Shown piece by piece: positions 1-9,837 of a stretch of DNA of 64,000 nt (the first letter of the stretch is position 1; every line of letters begins with the position of its first letter). Below the pieces are notes generated by a model. That model worked only from the letters and a program-made list of their open reading frames with translations. It was not told where the DNA came from and ran no database searches. The position numbers were made by a program, and so were the translations under genes. The stretch spans positions 248,001 to 312,000 of the forward strand of contig NZ_CP014691.1 in the NCBI RefSeq assembly GCF_002005465.1, read 5' to 3'. The DNA comes from Neoasaia chiangmaiensis. Its GTDB lineage: Bacteria > Pseudomonadota > Alphaproteobacteria > Acetobacterales > Acetobacteraceae.

Positions 1-234
1 AATCGTCTCCCGGTATTCGAATCCCGGCTCCCCAATGGCAACGCGCATATCCACGAGGCCCGGCGAGAGGATGCCGCCATCCCCGTCAATGATGTCGACA
101 TCCTCCGGCTTGCCCTCCGCGCCAGCAGAATCGCGACCCACAATCAGGCCGTCCCGGACCAGCAGACGCCCGGGCGCGACCTGTCCGGTCGCCGGATCGA
201 AAATGCGAATATTTTCAAAGAGAAGTCCCGTCAT
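1..234 (-). CDS. pyrC: Dihydroorotase-like protein (PyrC/PyrC'), N-terminal part only
   Basis: The first 78 codons of an amidohydrolase of the dihydroorotase family; the rest lies beyond the left edge. The start ATG overlaps the pyrB stop (ATGA), which implies translational coupling. The visible part contains the family signature [16 protein letters not shown] around residues 56-71. In catalytic dihydroorotases this strand carries an HxH metal motif (typically DxHxH); here it is DMRV, so both histidines are absent. Such degenerate forms are known beside pyrB, where they act as non-catalytic partners of aspartate transcarbamoylase while an active pyrC sits elsewhere. Whether this one is inactive is an inference from the N-terminus only. 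Confidence 0.8.
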   Translation of the reverse strand, partial: MTGLLFENIRIFDPATGQVAPGRLLVRDGLIVGRDSAGAEGKPEDVDIIDGDGGILSPGLVDMRVAIGEPGFEYRETI

Positions 235-1175
235 GCCGGAACCCTCAGGCGTGACAGTCGATCCAGAACCGCCATGCGGACGGCAACCCCCATTTCAACC
301 TGTTCCTGAATGACGCTCTGCACCGAATCCGCGACATCCGATGCGATCTCGACACCCCGGTTCATCGGTCCCGGATGCATGACCAATGCGTCAGGCTTCG
401 CGAGTGCCAGACGACGGCGATCCAGCCCGTAGAAGCGAAAGAATTCGCGTGCGCTGGGTACCAGCCCTGCGCCCATGCGCTCACGTTGAAGGCGCAGCGT
501 CATCACGACGTCGACATCCCGCAAGCCGTCTTCCATGCTGTGAAAGACCTCGACATTGCCGAGCGATGCGATAGCTCCCGATACGAGCGTCGGTGGTCCA
601 ATAACCCGGACCTTGCTGCCCATGGCCGTCAGCAGGTGAATGTTCGAACGAGCGACGCGGCTATGGCCGACATCGCCGCAGATGGCGACGGTCAGCCCAT
701 CCAGCTTTCCGGCGTGCCGCCGAATGGTCAGCGCATCCAGCAGTGCCTGCGTCGGATGTTCATGCATGCCGTCGCCGGCATTGACCACGCAGGCTTCCAC
801 CTTTCGGGACAGCAACGCCGGCGCGCCGGATTGCGCGTGACGCACGACAAGCAGATCGCAGCGCATGGCATTCAGGGTCGCCGCCGTGTCCAGCAGGGTT
901 TCGCCCTTGTTGACCGAGGATGTCGCCACGGTCATGTTGATGACATCCGCGCCGAGACGCTTTCCCGCCAGTTCGAAGCTGGTGCGGGTGCGGGTACTGT
1001 CTTCGAAGAACAGGTTAATCAGCGTGCGACCCCGTAGGGCATCGCGCGGGGCGGTCCGGGATCGTGACAGAAGGGCGTAGCTGGCGGCGAGATCGAGAAA
1101 CGGCGTGATCTCAGCCGCCGTCATGCCTGCCAGCCCGAGCAGATGCCGCCCGTGCGATGCAGCGGCATCAGCCAT
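231..1175 (-). CDS. pyrB: Aspartate carbamoyltransferase catalytic subunit
   Basis: Cytosolic enzyme joining carbamoyl phosphate and L-aspartate to carbamoyl aspartate, the committed step of pyrimidine synthesis. The protein has 314 residues, normal for the catalytic chain. The carbamoyl-phosphate loop STRTRTSFE starts at residue 60, HPTQALLD follows in the middle, and HPGPMNRG lies near the C-terminus. The gene starts 8 bp inside the end of gltX and its stop overlaps the pyrC-like start, so the three form a tight minus-strand run. No regulatory-chain gene (pyrI) is present. No frameshift or missing key residue is seen. Confidence 0.96.
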   Translation of the reverse strand: MADAAASHGRHLLGLAGMTAAEITPFLDLAASYALLSRSRTAPRDALRGRTLINLFFEDSTRTRTSFELAGKRLGADVINMTVATSSVNKGETLLDTAATLNAMRCDLLVVRHAQSGAPALLSRKVEACVVNAGDGMHEHPTQALLDALTIRRHAGKLDGLTVAICGDVGHSRVARSNIHLLTAMGSKVRVIGPPTLVSGAIASLGNVEVFHSMEDGLRDVDVVMTLRLQRERMGAGLVPSAREFFRFYGLDRRRLALAKPDALVMHPGPMNRGVEIASDVADSVQSVIQEQVEMGVAVRMAVLDRLSRLRVPA

Positions 1176-2574
1176 GGGCGATCGCCGCGCCGATGCGCGC
1201 CAGAGCCTCGTCGCGCCCCAGGGCCTGAATGGTGAGATCGATGCCGGGCGACACGGTGCTGCCCGTCAATGCCGCGCGCAGGGGCTGTGCGACCTGGCCC
1301 AGCTTGAGAGCGTGTTTTTCCGCAAACGCACGCAGGGCAGAATCGATCTGCGACGCTTCGAAGGGTTCGACCAGCGCCATTGCCTCCGCGACGCCCCGAA
1401 GCGTTGCCTTTCCGGCGTCATCGAGTTGCTTCAACGCCTTGGCATCGTAATCGAACGGAACGTGGCGCCCGAGGAATGCTGCGCTATCGGCCAGTTCGGT
1501 GAGGAGTTTCGCACGTTCCTTCAGACCCGGCATCAGGGTCAGCACGCGCTGGCGGACGGTGTCGTCGGTTGCGATTCCCGCCCGGTTCTCCAGACGTTTC
1601 ATGACATCGTCGGTCAGACGCACGTCATCGGCTTCACGCATATAAACGCCGTTGAGATGCGCCAGCTTGACATAATCCATGCGCGACGGCGAGCGACCGA
1701 CACCATCCAGATCGAACAGACGGATCTGTTCGTCGCGGGAGAGGATTTCCGCGTCGCCATGGCCCCATCCCAGACGCAGCAGGTAGTTGCAGAGCGCTTC
1801 CGGCAGATAGCCCGCGTCCCGGAAGTCCACGACCGATTGTGCACCGTGGCGTTTGGAGAGTTTCGCGCCATCGGGGCCGTGAATGAGCGGCAGATGCGCG
1901 AAATGCGGAAGATCCCAGCCCATTGCGCGGTAAATCATCGCCTGTCGGAACGTGTTCGTCAGATGGTCGTCACCGCGCATGACATGCGTGATCGCCATGT
2001 CGTGGTCGTCCACGACGACGGCATGCAGATAGGTCGGTGTGCCATCCGAACGCAGGATGATGAGATCGTCCATTTCCGTATTGGCGACTGTGACATCGCC
2101 CTGCACGAGATCGTGGATGACGGTCTCGCCGGCGCGCGGCGCCTTGAGACGAACGGCATAGGGTGCGCCCTCCGGCGCCTCCGCAGGGTCGCGGTCGCGC
2201 CAGTAACCATTGTAGCGCGGCGGGAGGTTGTTGGCTTTTGCCTCCTCGCGCATGGCGGCAAGTTCTTCCGCCGTGCAATAGCAGCGATATGCCAGTCCTT
2301 TCGCGAGGAGTTCCTGTGCGACTTCCGTATGACGCGCCTGCCGCGTGGACTGGAACACCGGTGTCTCGTCCGGCGTGATGCCCATCCAGGCGAGCCCATC
2401 GAAGATCACATCCACCGCCTGCTGGGTGGAGCGTTCCTTGTCGGTATCCTCGATACGCAGGAGGAATTCGCCGCCATGATGGCGGGCGAAAAGGAAATTG
2501 AACAGGGCGGCGCGGGCGTTGCCGATATGCAGCAAGCCGGTCGGGGAGGGGGCGAAACGCGTGCGAACGGTCAT
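1168..2574 (-). CDS. gltX: Glutamyl-tRNA synthetase
   Basis: Class I aminoacyl-tRNA synthetase charging tRNA-Glu. The chosen start gives 468 residues beginning [13 protein letters not shown], as in homologues; an in-frame ATG four codons upstream (2586) is possible, and neither has a convincing ribosome binding site. The HIGH-type motif reads HIGN (residues 16-19) and the KMSKS-type motif reads KLSKR (238-242). A Cys/His-containing insert (RCYCTAEE) lies near residue 100. The C-terminal helical anticodon-binding part is complete. Alphaproteobacteria often carry two GluRS genes, one of which may be specialised; only this one is visible here. Confidence 0.95.
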   Translation of the reverse strand: MTVRTRFAPSPTGLLHIGNARAALFNFLFARHHGGEFLLRIEDTDKERSTQQAVDVIFDGLAWMGITPDETPVFQSTRQARHTEVAQELLAKGLAYRCYCTAEELAAMREEAKANNLPPRYNGYWRDRDPAEAPEGAPYAVRLKAPRAGETVIHDLVQGDVTVANTEMDDLIILRSDGTPTYLHAVVVDDHDMAITHVMRGDDHLTNTFRQAMIYRAMGWDLPHFAHLPLIHGPDGAKLSKRHGAQSVVDFRDAGYLPEALCNYLLRLGWGHGDAEILSRDEQIRLFDLDGVGRSPSRMDYVKLAHLNGVYMREADDVRLTDDVMKRLENRAGIATDDTVRQRVLTLMPGLKERAKLLTELADSAAFLGRHVPFDYDAKALKQLDDAGKATLRGVAEAMALVEPFEASQIDSALRAFAEKHALKLGQVAQPLRAALTGSTVSPGIDLTIQALGRDEALARIGAAIAHG

Positions 2575-2614
2575 GACCGGTCCCATAGCACGAAGCCCTG
2601 TGTCAGCCTATCGT

Positions 2615-4516
2615 CTACGACGTGGCGCGCTGTGCGATTTCGATCAATGTCGGCACGATATCAGGGTTTGCCAGAGTGGACAGATCGCCGAAACCCTCCG
2701 TCTCACCGCAGGCAATCTTGCGCATGAGGCGGCGGACGTTCTTGCCCGAGCGTGTTTTCGGCAGATCCGGCACGACGAGTACGCGTTCCGGCACGGCGTA
2801 GCGCCCGACCTTGGCCGTGATTGCCTTGACGGCGCGTGATTCCATCTCTGCTGCGGAGGGATCGCGCGGCACGACATAGACGACGATACCTTGGCCTTTC
2901 AGGTCGTGGGGCACGCCGATCGCGGCGCTTTCGGCGATGGCGTGATCGGTCGCCAGAGCGTCCTCGATCTCCGCGGAGCCGATTCGGTGGCCGGAGACAT
3001 TGATGACATCGTCCACGCGGCCGGTGATCCAGAAATAGCCTTCCTCATCGCGCCGTGCGCCGTCGCCGGTGAAATAGTGACCGGGATAGGGTTTCAGATA
3101 GGTCGTCTGGAACAGGCCGTCGTCCTGCCAGATCGTCAACGCGCGACCCGGCCATGCGCCATCGATGCACAGAACGCCTTCGGCCGCGCCGTCGATCGGC
3201 GCGCCTTTTTCGTCCACCAATACGGGCTGGATGCCCGGCAACGGCAATGTCGCGGCTGCCGGCTTCTCCTTGACGGCACCAGGGATGGGCGAGATCATGA
3301 TGCCGCCGGTTTCCGTCTGCCACCACGTGTCGACCAGTGCGCAGCGCCCCTTGCCAATGACATCGTGGAACCATGTCCAGGCATCATGGCTGATCGGCTC
3401 ACCCACCGTGCCGAGCACACGCAGGGTAGAGAGGTTGCGGGCGTCCGGCACGTCGTCGCCTTCGCGCATCAGGGCGCGGATGGCCGTCGGCGACGTGTAG
3501 AATGTTGTGACCTTGTGATTCTCGATGACGTCCCACCAGCGACCGGGATGCGGCGAGGAAGGCATTCCCTCGAAAAGGAGAATGGTCCCACCATTGGCGA
3601 GCGGGCCGTAAACGACATAGCTGTGACCGGTGATCCAGCCGATATCGGCCGTGCACCAGAATATATCGCCCGGCTGATGGTCGAACACCATTTCCTGCGT
3701 ATAGCTGGCCCAGGTGAGGTAACCGCCAGTGCCATGCACGATGCCCTTGGGCTTGCCCGTGCTGCCGGAGGTGTAGAGCAGGAAAAGCGGATCGTTCGCG
3801 GACATCGTCTCCGCGTCGCATGACGGCATGGCGGCTTCGAGAAGGGGTTCGAGTGCTGCATCCCGGCCGGTCTGCATCGGCACCGAATCGTCGGTCACCG
3901 ACACGACAAGCAGCCGTCGAACGGACAGCGGGCGCAGGCCGAGTGCCGTGTCCATGGTTGCCTTGAACGGGATGCGCTTGGCGCCGCGGCGTCCAACATT
4001 CGCCGTGATGGCGACGACGGCGCCGCTATCGGCAAGCCGGTCGGCAATCGCTTCCGCGGAGAAGCCGCCGAATAGCACGACATGCATCGCGCCGATCCGT
4101 GCGCAGGCGAGCATCGCCACGATGCCCTCCGTCACGCCCGGCAGATGGATGGCGACGCGATCACCGCGCTTTACGCCTTCCTCGCGAAGAACATTGGCCA
4201 TCCGGCAGACCCGCTCATGCAGATCGCGATAGGTCATGCGGATGATGTTGTCCGCCTCCTCGCCCTGCCAGATGAGCGCAGTCTGATCGCCGCGCGTCGC
4301 CAGATGCCGGTCGAGGCAGTTCACGCTCGCGTTCAGCGTGCCATCCGCGAACCAGCCGTTCGTGGCATCGTGAATCTTATTGGGCCATTCAATCCAGTCG
4401 AGACGCTGCGCCACCTTACGCCAATAGGCCTGCGGATCACGCTTCGCTTCATCGCTCAGGGCACGATGATCGGCAGGCGTAAGGCGCGGGCTGACGTGGG
4501 GATCGGGAGCAGACAT
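2615..4516 (-). CDS. acsA: Acetyl-CoA synthetase (AMP-forming)
   Basis: Converts acetate, ATP and CoA to acetyl-CoA through acetyl-AMP, which is relevant in an organism that makes or meets acetate. The 633-residue protein has the ANL-family P-loop YTSGSTGKPKG (248-258), the acetate-site segment CTADIGWITGHSY, WWQTETGG, and a C-terminal SGK whose Lys592 is the position acetylated to control activity in homologues (known for the family). It ends 28 bp before the gltX start ATG at 2586. The ATG at 4516 has only a weak ribosome binding site. Propionyl-CoA synthetase is a less likely alternative because the overall pattern fits Acs. Confidence 0.93.
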   Translation of the reverse strand: MSAPDPHVSPRLTPADHRALSDEAKRDPQAYWRKVAQRLDWIEWPNKIHDATNGWFADGTLNASVNCLDRHLATRGDQTALIWQGEEADNIIRMTYRDLHERVCRMANVLREEGVKRGDRVAIHLPGVTEGIVAMLACARIGAMHVVLFGGFSAEAIADRLADSGAVVAITANVGRRGAKRIPFKATMDTALGLRPLSVRRLLVVSVTDDSVPMQTGRDAALEPLLEAAMPSCDAETMSANDPLFLLYTSGSTGKPKGIVHGTGGYLTWASYTQEMVFDHQPGDIFWCTADIGWITGHSYVVYGPLANGGTILLFEGMPSSPHPGRWWDVIENHKVTTFYTSPTAIRALMREGDDVPDARNLSTLRVLGTVGEPISHDAWTWFHDVIGKGRCALVDTWWQTETGGIMISPIPGAVKEKPAAATLPLPGIQPVLVDEKGAPIDGAAEGVLCIDGAWPGRALTIWQDDGLFQTTYLKPYPGHYFTGDGARRDEEGYFWITGRVDDVINVSGHRIGSAEIEDALATDHAIAESAAIGVPHDLKGQGIVVYVVPRDPSAAEMESRAVKAITAKVGRYAVPERVLVVPDLPKTRSGKNVRRLMRKIACGETEGFGDLSTLANPDIVPTLIEIAQRATS

Positions 4517-4745
4517 TATATCGACAGACTCATGAGAAATGGAAAGGCATTTCGCCGGATAAATGACACGGCAATACGTGACATTAACTTAAGCAACGAA
4601 CCAAATCCATCCGGCCGAAACGATCGGTCAGTCGCCGACCATCCTGACCGGGCACGATCGCATCGGAAGTGAAATAATGTTTTAACATGAAACGTCTTCT
4701 TGTCAGAACGGACGGTTTCAAGTCTTCTTTCGCGACCGATCCCGC

Positions 4746-6758
4746 ATGAAGCGGGCATTTGCCATTCTTGGAGCCTCGTCCAGCGTGCTAGACAAATTCC
4801 GCCTGTCGCTTCTCGCCCTTACGGCACTCTCTACCTTCCCGGCCGTAGCCCAGACGCCCAGCGCCGATCCGACCGGCAAACAGCCGCAGCCCGAAGCCGC
4901 GCCGATGCCGCCGGCCATTCCCGCGCCGCTCGACAAGACATTTCCCGGCACCATCAAGTTGACGGTCGATGCCACGGACACGGTGCGTCATGTGATGTCC
5001 GTCCACGAGACAATTCCCGTTCCGCAGGACGCGCGCGAGAAGGGCGACCTTATCGTCCTTTATCCGAAGTGGCTGCCGGGAAATCATTCGCCAAGCGGTG
5101 AGATCGAGCAATTTGGCGGTCTGGTCGTGAAATCGGGCGGCAAGACGCTCGATTGGGTTCGCGATACCGCCGATGTCTATGCTTTCCATATTCCCGTCAC
5201 CAAGGCACAGACGTCGATCGACGTGAGTTTCCAGCTCCTTTCACCGATCACGCCGAACGAAGGGCGCGTCGTGATGACGCCGCACATCGTCAATGTGCAG
5301 TGGAACCAGGTATCTCTTTATCCGGCCGGCTATTATTCACGTGATATTCAGGTGACGCCCAGCGTGATCGTGCCGAGTGGCTGGCAGATCGGCACGGCGC
5401 TTCGCCCGAGCGGCAAGGGTGTCGGAAACACCACGACGTTCGGTACGGTAACATACAATACGCTCGTGGATTCACCGCTGTTCGCGGGTGAATATTTCAA
5501 GAAGGTGCTCCTGACGCAGCCCGGCGCCGTCCCGGTAACGCTGGACATGGTCGCGGACAAACCTGCCGACCTGGTCTATAACGATCAGGAAATCGAGGCG
5601 CATCGCAGTCTCGTCAAGCAGGCATTGCTGACGTTCGGCTCGCAGCACTACGACCATTACGATTTCCTGATGGCCCTGACCGACGATCTTGGCGGGATCG
5701 GTCTTGAGCATCATCGTTCGAGCGAGGATAGCGTCAGCCAGGACTATTTCACGGACTGGGCGCATTCCTTCCCGCAGCGCGATCTGCTGGCGCATGAATA
5801 TACGCACTCCTGGAATGGCAAGTATCGCCGCCCCGCCGATCTTTACGGACCCACGTTCAACAACGTGCAGCGCGGCTCCCTCCTGTGGGTATACGAAGGA
5901 CAGACCCAGTATTGGGGCAATGTGCTTGCGGCGCGCTCGGGGCTGGTGACCAAGGCGCAGGGGCTGGACTCGCTTGCCATGGTGGCGGCGACATACGACC
6001 AGCAAGGCGGTCGCGTCTGGCGTCCCGTCGTGGATACGACCAACGATCCCACGATCGCGCAGCGTCGACCGAAGTCCTGGCGGGATTACCAGCGTTCGGA
6101 GGATTATTACTCGGAAGGCCAGCTCGTCTGGCTGGATGCCGATACGTTGATCCGCAAGCTCTCAAACGACAAGCTGTCGCTGGACGATTTCGCCAAGCGA
6201 TTCTTCGGCACGAATGACGGCAGTTACGTCGTCAGCCCCTATAATTTCGACGATGTCGTTCGTACGTTGAATGCGGTCGTTCCGTATGACTGGGCCAAAT
6301 TCCTGCACGATCGCATCTATACGGTGCGTCCGCATGCCCCGCTGGATGGACTGGCTGCTGGCGGCTATCGTCTTGTCTTCACGGACAAGCCGAACGAGTT
6401 CATGGCGCAGAGCGACAAGAATCGCCATCGTCTCAACCTGATGTTCTCCGGCGGCTTCATGTTGACGGAGAAGGGGGTCGTCAATGGCGTGCACTGGAGC
6501 GGGCCGGCTTATGAGGCCGGGCTGGTCATCCATGACCAGATCGTGGCCGTGAATGGCGACGCCTTCAGCCCGAGCGTTCTTCGCGACGCGATCACGGCGG
6601 CACATGCTACCGGCACGAAGCCCATCGAATTGCTGGTGCGCACGGGCGATCGGTTCCGCACGATCGCCCTGGCCTATCACGATGGCCTTCGCTACCCGCA
6701 TCTGGAACGGATCGAGGGCACGCCGGATCGTCTCGGCGCGATCTACACGGCGCGCTGA
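4746..6758 (+). CDS. M61-family glycyl aminopeptidase with PDZ domain
   Basis: A 670-residue predicted exported metallopeptidase. A long signal-like N-terminus (SLLALTALSTFPAVAQ, about residues 21-36) is followed by a proline-rich linker. The M61 N-terminal beta domain comes next, then the thermolysin-like zinc motif HEYTH (350-354) followed by SWNGKYRRP, typical of M61. A PDZ-like domain occupies about residues 560-640 (GPAYEAGLVIHDQIVAVNG). Family members cleave N-terminal glycine or alanine from peptides. It stands alone, divergent from acs, with a 229-bp intergenic region between them. Periplasmic location is inferred from the signal sequence. Confidence 0.88.
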   Translation: MKRAFAILGASSSVLDKFRLSLLALTALSTFPAVAQTPSADPTGKQPQPEAAPMPPAIPAPLDKTFPGTIKLTVDATDTVRHVMSVHETIPVPQDAREKGDLIVLYPKWLPGNHSPSGEIEQFGGLVVKSGGKTLDWVRDTADVYAFHIPVTKAQTSIDVSFQLLSPITPNEGRVVMTPHIVNVQWNQVSLYPAGYYSRDIQVTPSVIVPSGWQIGTALRPSGKGVGNTTTFGTVTYNTLVDSPLFAGEYFKKVLLTQPGAVPVTLDMVADKPADLVYNDQEIEAHRSLVKQALLTFGSQHYDHYDFLMALTDDLGGIGLEHHRSSEDSVSQDYFTDWAHSFPQRDLLAHEYTHSWNGKYRRPADLYGPTFNNVQRGSLLWVYEGQTQYWGNVLAARSGLVTKAQGLDSLAMVAATYDQQGGRVWRPVVDTTNDPTIAQRRPKSWRDYQRSEDYYSEGQLVWLDADTLIRKLSNDKLSLDDFAKRFFGTNDGSYVVSPYNFDDVVRTLNAVVPYDWAKFLHDRIYTVRPHAPLDGLAAGGYRLVFTDKPNEFMAQSDKNRHRLNLMFSGGFMLTEKGVVNGVHWSGPAYEAGLVIHDQIVAVNGDAFSPSVLRDAITAAHATGTKPIELLVRTGDRFRTIALAYHDGLRYPHLERIEGTPDRLGAIYTAR

Positions 6759-6826
6759 TAGAGCGCTCCGTGCGGGTAGGCGGCCTGACGTTTTAAGGTC
6801 GTTTGCCTGCACCTTCGAGATGAGAC

Positions 6827-8065
6827 ATGCTGGGTCACATGGAAACGGTTTTCTCCCGCGCGAAAGCACGTTGTGACCTTCTGGGCATCGCGCCTTACAG
6901 CGACCGGTCGGACATGCTGTTCCGGCCGTATCTCGGGGCGGGACACCGCGCGACGCTCGAAACGCTGACGACGTGGATGCGGGAGGCCGGCATGACCGTG
7001 TCGGTCGATGCGGCGGCCAATATCGTCGGGCGCTATGGCGCAACGTCGCGCGAGGCACCGGTTCTGCTCTTCGGTTCGCATGTCGACAGCGTGGAGAACG
7101 GCGGTCGCTATGACGGCATGCTCGGCGTGCTGCTCGGGATCGAAGTGGTCGAGCATTTCCATCGGCAAGGCCGGCGCTTCCCGTTTGCGCTGGAGGTGAT
7201 CGGCTTCGGTGACGAGGAGGGGTCGCGCTTCCCGGCCTACATGCTGGGTTCGCGCGCGGCCGCCGGCATGCTTGGCGAAGCCGATGGCGACGTCCGGGAC
7301 ATTCAGGGAATCACGTTGCGTGAGGCACTTGCCGAGTGGGGGCTGTCGCCTGAACATCTGCCGACGGCCCGGCGCATGCATGTCGCCGCCTATATCGAAG
7401 CACATATCGAGCAGGCCCCGCATCTGGAACGCGCCGGACGATCGCTGGGGGCAGTCCGTGGCATCGCGTCCCAATACCGTTACCGCGCGACGTTCGAAGG
7501 ACAGGCAGCCCATGCCGGGACGGCGATGCACGAACGGCGCGATGCGCTTGCGGCCGCAGCGGAAGCCATACTGGCCCTTGAGCGGATCGGGCAGGATGGG
7601 CCGTCCGATCTGGTCGTGACCGTCGGCGATATCGCGGTCATCTCCGGTGCGCCGAATGTCGTGCCGGGACGCGTCGGGTGGAGCATCGACATGCGGGCGC
7701 TCGACATGGCGGTTCTGGAGCACGCGGCGAATGCGGCGCGTGCCGAACTCGAACGGATCGCAACAGAACGCGGAATGGTCTTTTCCCTGGCGCGCACGCA
7801 GGATTTGCGCGGCGCGTTATGCGATGTCGCGCTGGAGAGACGAATCCGCGATGCGATCCGCGAGACGACCGGCGAAGAGCCGCCGGAACTCGTCAGTCAG
7901 GCCGGCCACGATGCAATGATCGTGGCTGACCTCGCGCCGATGGCCATGCTGTTTATCCGCTGTGCGGGCGGAATCAGCCATAATCCGGCGGAGGCGGTTG
8001 CCGAAGATGACGTGGAGGTGGCACGCGCCGCCCTGATCCGATTTGTGGAAAAATTCGAGGTTTGA
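6827..8065 (+). CDS. allC: M20-family amidohydrolase, probable allantoate amidohydrolase
   Basis: A 412-residue zinc/manganese peptidase-fold hydrolase. Metal-site segments are clear: GSHVDSVENGGRYDG, FGDEEGSRF, and the His-containing motif GHDAMI near the C-terminus. Homologues include allantoate amidohydrolases, ureidoglycolate hydrolases and N-carbamoyl-L-amino-acid hydrolases, which sequence alone separates poorly. The next gene begins 2 bp after its stop and encodes a probable ureidoglycine-glyoxylate aminotransferase. Allantoate amidohydrolase makes ureidoglycine, so the pairing favours the allantoate assignment (inference from context). Start ATG at 6827; a second ATG at 6839 is possible. 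Confidence 0.85.
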   Translation: MLGHMETVFSRAKARCDLLGIAPYSDRSDMLFRPYLGAGHRATLETLTTWMREAGMTVSVDAAANIVGRYGATSREAPVLLFGSHVDSVENGGRYDGMLGVLLGIEVVEHFHRQGRRFPFALEVIGFGDEEGSRFPAYMLGSRAAAGMLGEADGDVRDIQGITLREALAEWGLSPEHLPTARRMHVAAYIEAHIEQAPHLERAGRSLGAVRGIASQYRYRATFEGQAAHAGTAMHERRDALAAAAEAILALERIGQDGPSDLVVTVGDIAVISGAPNVVPGRVGWSIDMRALDMAVLEHAANAARAELERIATERGMVFSLARTQDLRGALCDVALERRIRDAIRETTGEEPPELVSQAGHDAMIVADLAPMAMLFIRCAGGISHNPAEAVAEDDVEVARAALIRFVEKFEV

Positions 8066-8067
8066 CG

Positions 8068-9267
8068 ATGGGCAGCGATTTTTTCGGTGAGATCGACCCG
8101 CCCCAGCGCCTGTTGATGGGGCCGGGGCCAGCGAACGTTCATCCACGCGTTCTCCGCGCCATGAGTGCCGATGTGTTGGGACAGTTCGATCCCGAGATGA
8201 CGGACTACATGAACCAGACGATGGCACTCTATCGGCAGGTGTTCATGACGCGAAACCGCTGGACGTTCCTGATCGACGGAACGGCCCGGGCGGGGATCGA
8301 GGCGGCTTTGACGTCCTTGATCGAGCCGGGCGCCCGGGTGCTCATCCTGCGCGGCGGGCGGTTCGGCATGCTGCTGTCCGAAATCGCCGAGCGACTGGAC
8401 GCCGATATTCGCACGGTCGATCTCGAATGGGGGGAGGTCGCGACGCTGGCGCAGATCGAGGCGGGACTTGCCGAGCATCGCCCTGCCGTCTTCGCGGCTA
8501 TCCATGGCGATACATCCACCACGACAGCCCAGCCTCTGGATGGTGTGGGCGCGCTATGTGCTGCGTATGGCGCGATGTCCTATGTGGATGCGACAGCCAC
8601 GCTGGGTGGCATGCCGGTCGAAACCGACAAATGGGGCATCGATGTCGTCTCGGCCGGGTTGCAGAAGTGCATGGGAGGCCCGCCGGGTTGCGCACCGATA
8701 ACGATCTCCGATCGCGCTGCGAACTTTATGGCGGCCCGTCGCAAGGTGGAGAGCGGAATTCGCCGGGCCGACATCGCAGATGGCGATCGTCCGTTTATCC
8801 GCTCCAATTATTTCGACCTCTCCATGATTATGGATTACTGGTCCGAGAAGCGGCTGAACCATCATACGGAAGCCACCTCCATGCTTTATGGCGCGCGAGA
8901 ATGCGCGCGCGTTCTGCTGCAGGAAGGGTTGCCCGCACGGTTCGAGCGCCATGCCCGATGTGGCGCCGCGATGACGGAGGGGCTCCGTGAGATGGGGCTG
9001 GAAGTTTATGGTCAGGACGCCTATCGGATGACCAACGTCACCGGCGTGTATATTCCGGCGTCAATCGATGGCGAACGGGTGCGCCGCCGTATGCGTGAGG
9101 ATTACCAGATCGAGATCGGCACGGCGTTCGGCCCCCTGGCAGGGAAGATCTGGCGCATCGGCGCGATGGGTTACAATGCCGAAATGGACAAGGTCCGTCG
9201 GACGCTGGATGCGCTGCGCCTGACGCTGGCGCAGGAGGGCTTCGTGCCGGATCAGGCCCGACCGTAA
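8068..9267 (+). CDS. pucG: (S)-ureidoglycine-glyoxylate aminotransferase
   Basis: PLP-dependent class V aminotransferase of 399 residues that moves the amino group of ureidoglycine to glyoxylate, giving glycine and oxalurate, a step of purine ring degradation. The N-terminal MGPGPANVHPRVL and the PLP lysine in SAGLQKCMGGPPG (Lys200), with Asp174 in YVDATA, match the AGXT/PucG group. The ATG at 8068 is preferred; an in-frame TTG at 8062 overlaps the upstream stop but would add only two residues. Serine- or alanine-glyoxylate aminotransferase is the main alternative; the adjacent allC-like gene supports PucG. The 3' end overlaps the convergent lipoprotein gene by 16 bp. Confidence 0.85.
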   Translation: MGSDFFGEIDPPQRLLMGPGPANVHPRVLRAMSADVLGQFDPEMTDYMNQTMALYRQVFMTRNRWTFLIDGTARAGIEAALTSLIEPGARVLILRGGRFGMLLSEIAERLDADIRTVDLEWGEVATLAQIEAGLAEHRPAVFAAIHGDTSTTTAQPLDGVGALCAAYGAMSYVDATATLGGMPVETDKWGIDVVSAGLQKCMGGPPGCAPITISDRAANFMAARRKVESGIRRADIADGDRPFIRSNYFDLSMIMDYWSEKRLNHHTEATSMLYGARECARVLLQEGLPARFERHARCGAAMTEGLREMGLEVYGQDAYRMTNVTGVYIPASIDGERVRRRMREDYQIEIGTAFGPLAGKIWRIGAMGYNAEMDKVRRTLDALRLTLAQEGFVPDQARP

Positions 9268-9764
9268 CCGAAACTGTCGCGCTTTCGGGGGGCGAGGCGA
9301 TAGGTCAGGCCGCCGGGCGAGAGGTCGGGTTGTCCGTTCGCCGCCGTCGGCACCAGGACGCCGTTCGGCAGCTCGATATAGTCGGTCACGAGAGTTGCGT
9401 GATGCATGCCGGTATCCAGGCCATGAAGGATCAGTCTGTGACAAGGCTGGCCCTGAATGGTGACAGGGTGAATCTCCCAGGTTCCCGTCAGGAAATCCGA
9501 CTCGTTGAGCGGGCTACCATTGGTCCACATGGTCTGGGTATGCATTCTGAAGCCGCCATGGTCTGCCGTCAGTGGCCCGTCGAGAACGAGTTCGACGCTT
9601 ATCTGGGCCTCTGGCACGGGCAGTGGCTGATAGCCATACCAATCTCCGAAAACCGGGCCAGTCGGGTCCGTGCAACTTGCCAGCCCCAGGAATAGCCCGA
9701 TCTGGCCGAGCAGGAAGCGCCGTAATCCGGAATGCATGATGATTCGATCCATCGCCCGGGTCAT
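9252..9764 (-). CDS. Hypothetical lipoprotein
   Basis: No family recognised. The product of up to 170 residues has a basic, hydrophobic N-terminus (RRFLLGQIGLFLGLASC) ending in a lipobox-like LASC, so a lipid-anchored envelope protein is likely. The mature part is beta-rich and ends FGYGRA. ATG codons at 9764, 9752 and 9737 are all in frame; the last gives the most typical short lipoprotein signal. Its 3' end overlaps pucG in the convergent orientation. Nothing in the context suggests a specific role. Confidence 0.65.
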   Translation of the reverse strand: MTRAMDRIIMHSGLRRFLLGQIGLFLGLASCTDPTGPVFGDWYGYQPLPVPEAQISVELVLDGPLTADHGGFRMHTQTMWTNGSPLNESDFLTGTWEIHPVTIQGQPCHRLILHGLDTGMHHATLVTDYIELPNGVLVPTAANGQPDLSPGGLTYRLAPRKRDSFGYGRA

Positions 9765-9837
9765 GCTTCAGTCGATGATCGTCCTGCCGCGTGCCGAAGC
9801 CTTCATAGACGAATTTCGTGCGGGCGTGACGAAAGAA

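Noticed and set aside
1..60. GGTATTCGAATCCCGG near the left edge considered as a tRNA T arm
   Set aside because: It lies inside the pyrC-like coding frame and no acceptor or anticodon arm can be formed around it.
1105..2727. A 540-codon open frame on the plus strand across gltX
   Set aside because: It is antisense to gltX and the end of acs, both with intact motifs; high-GC third positions keep the opposite frame open by chance.
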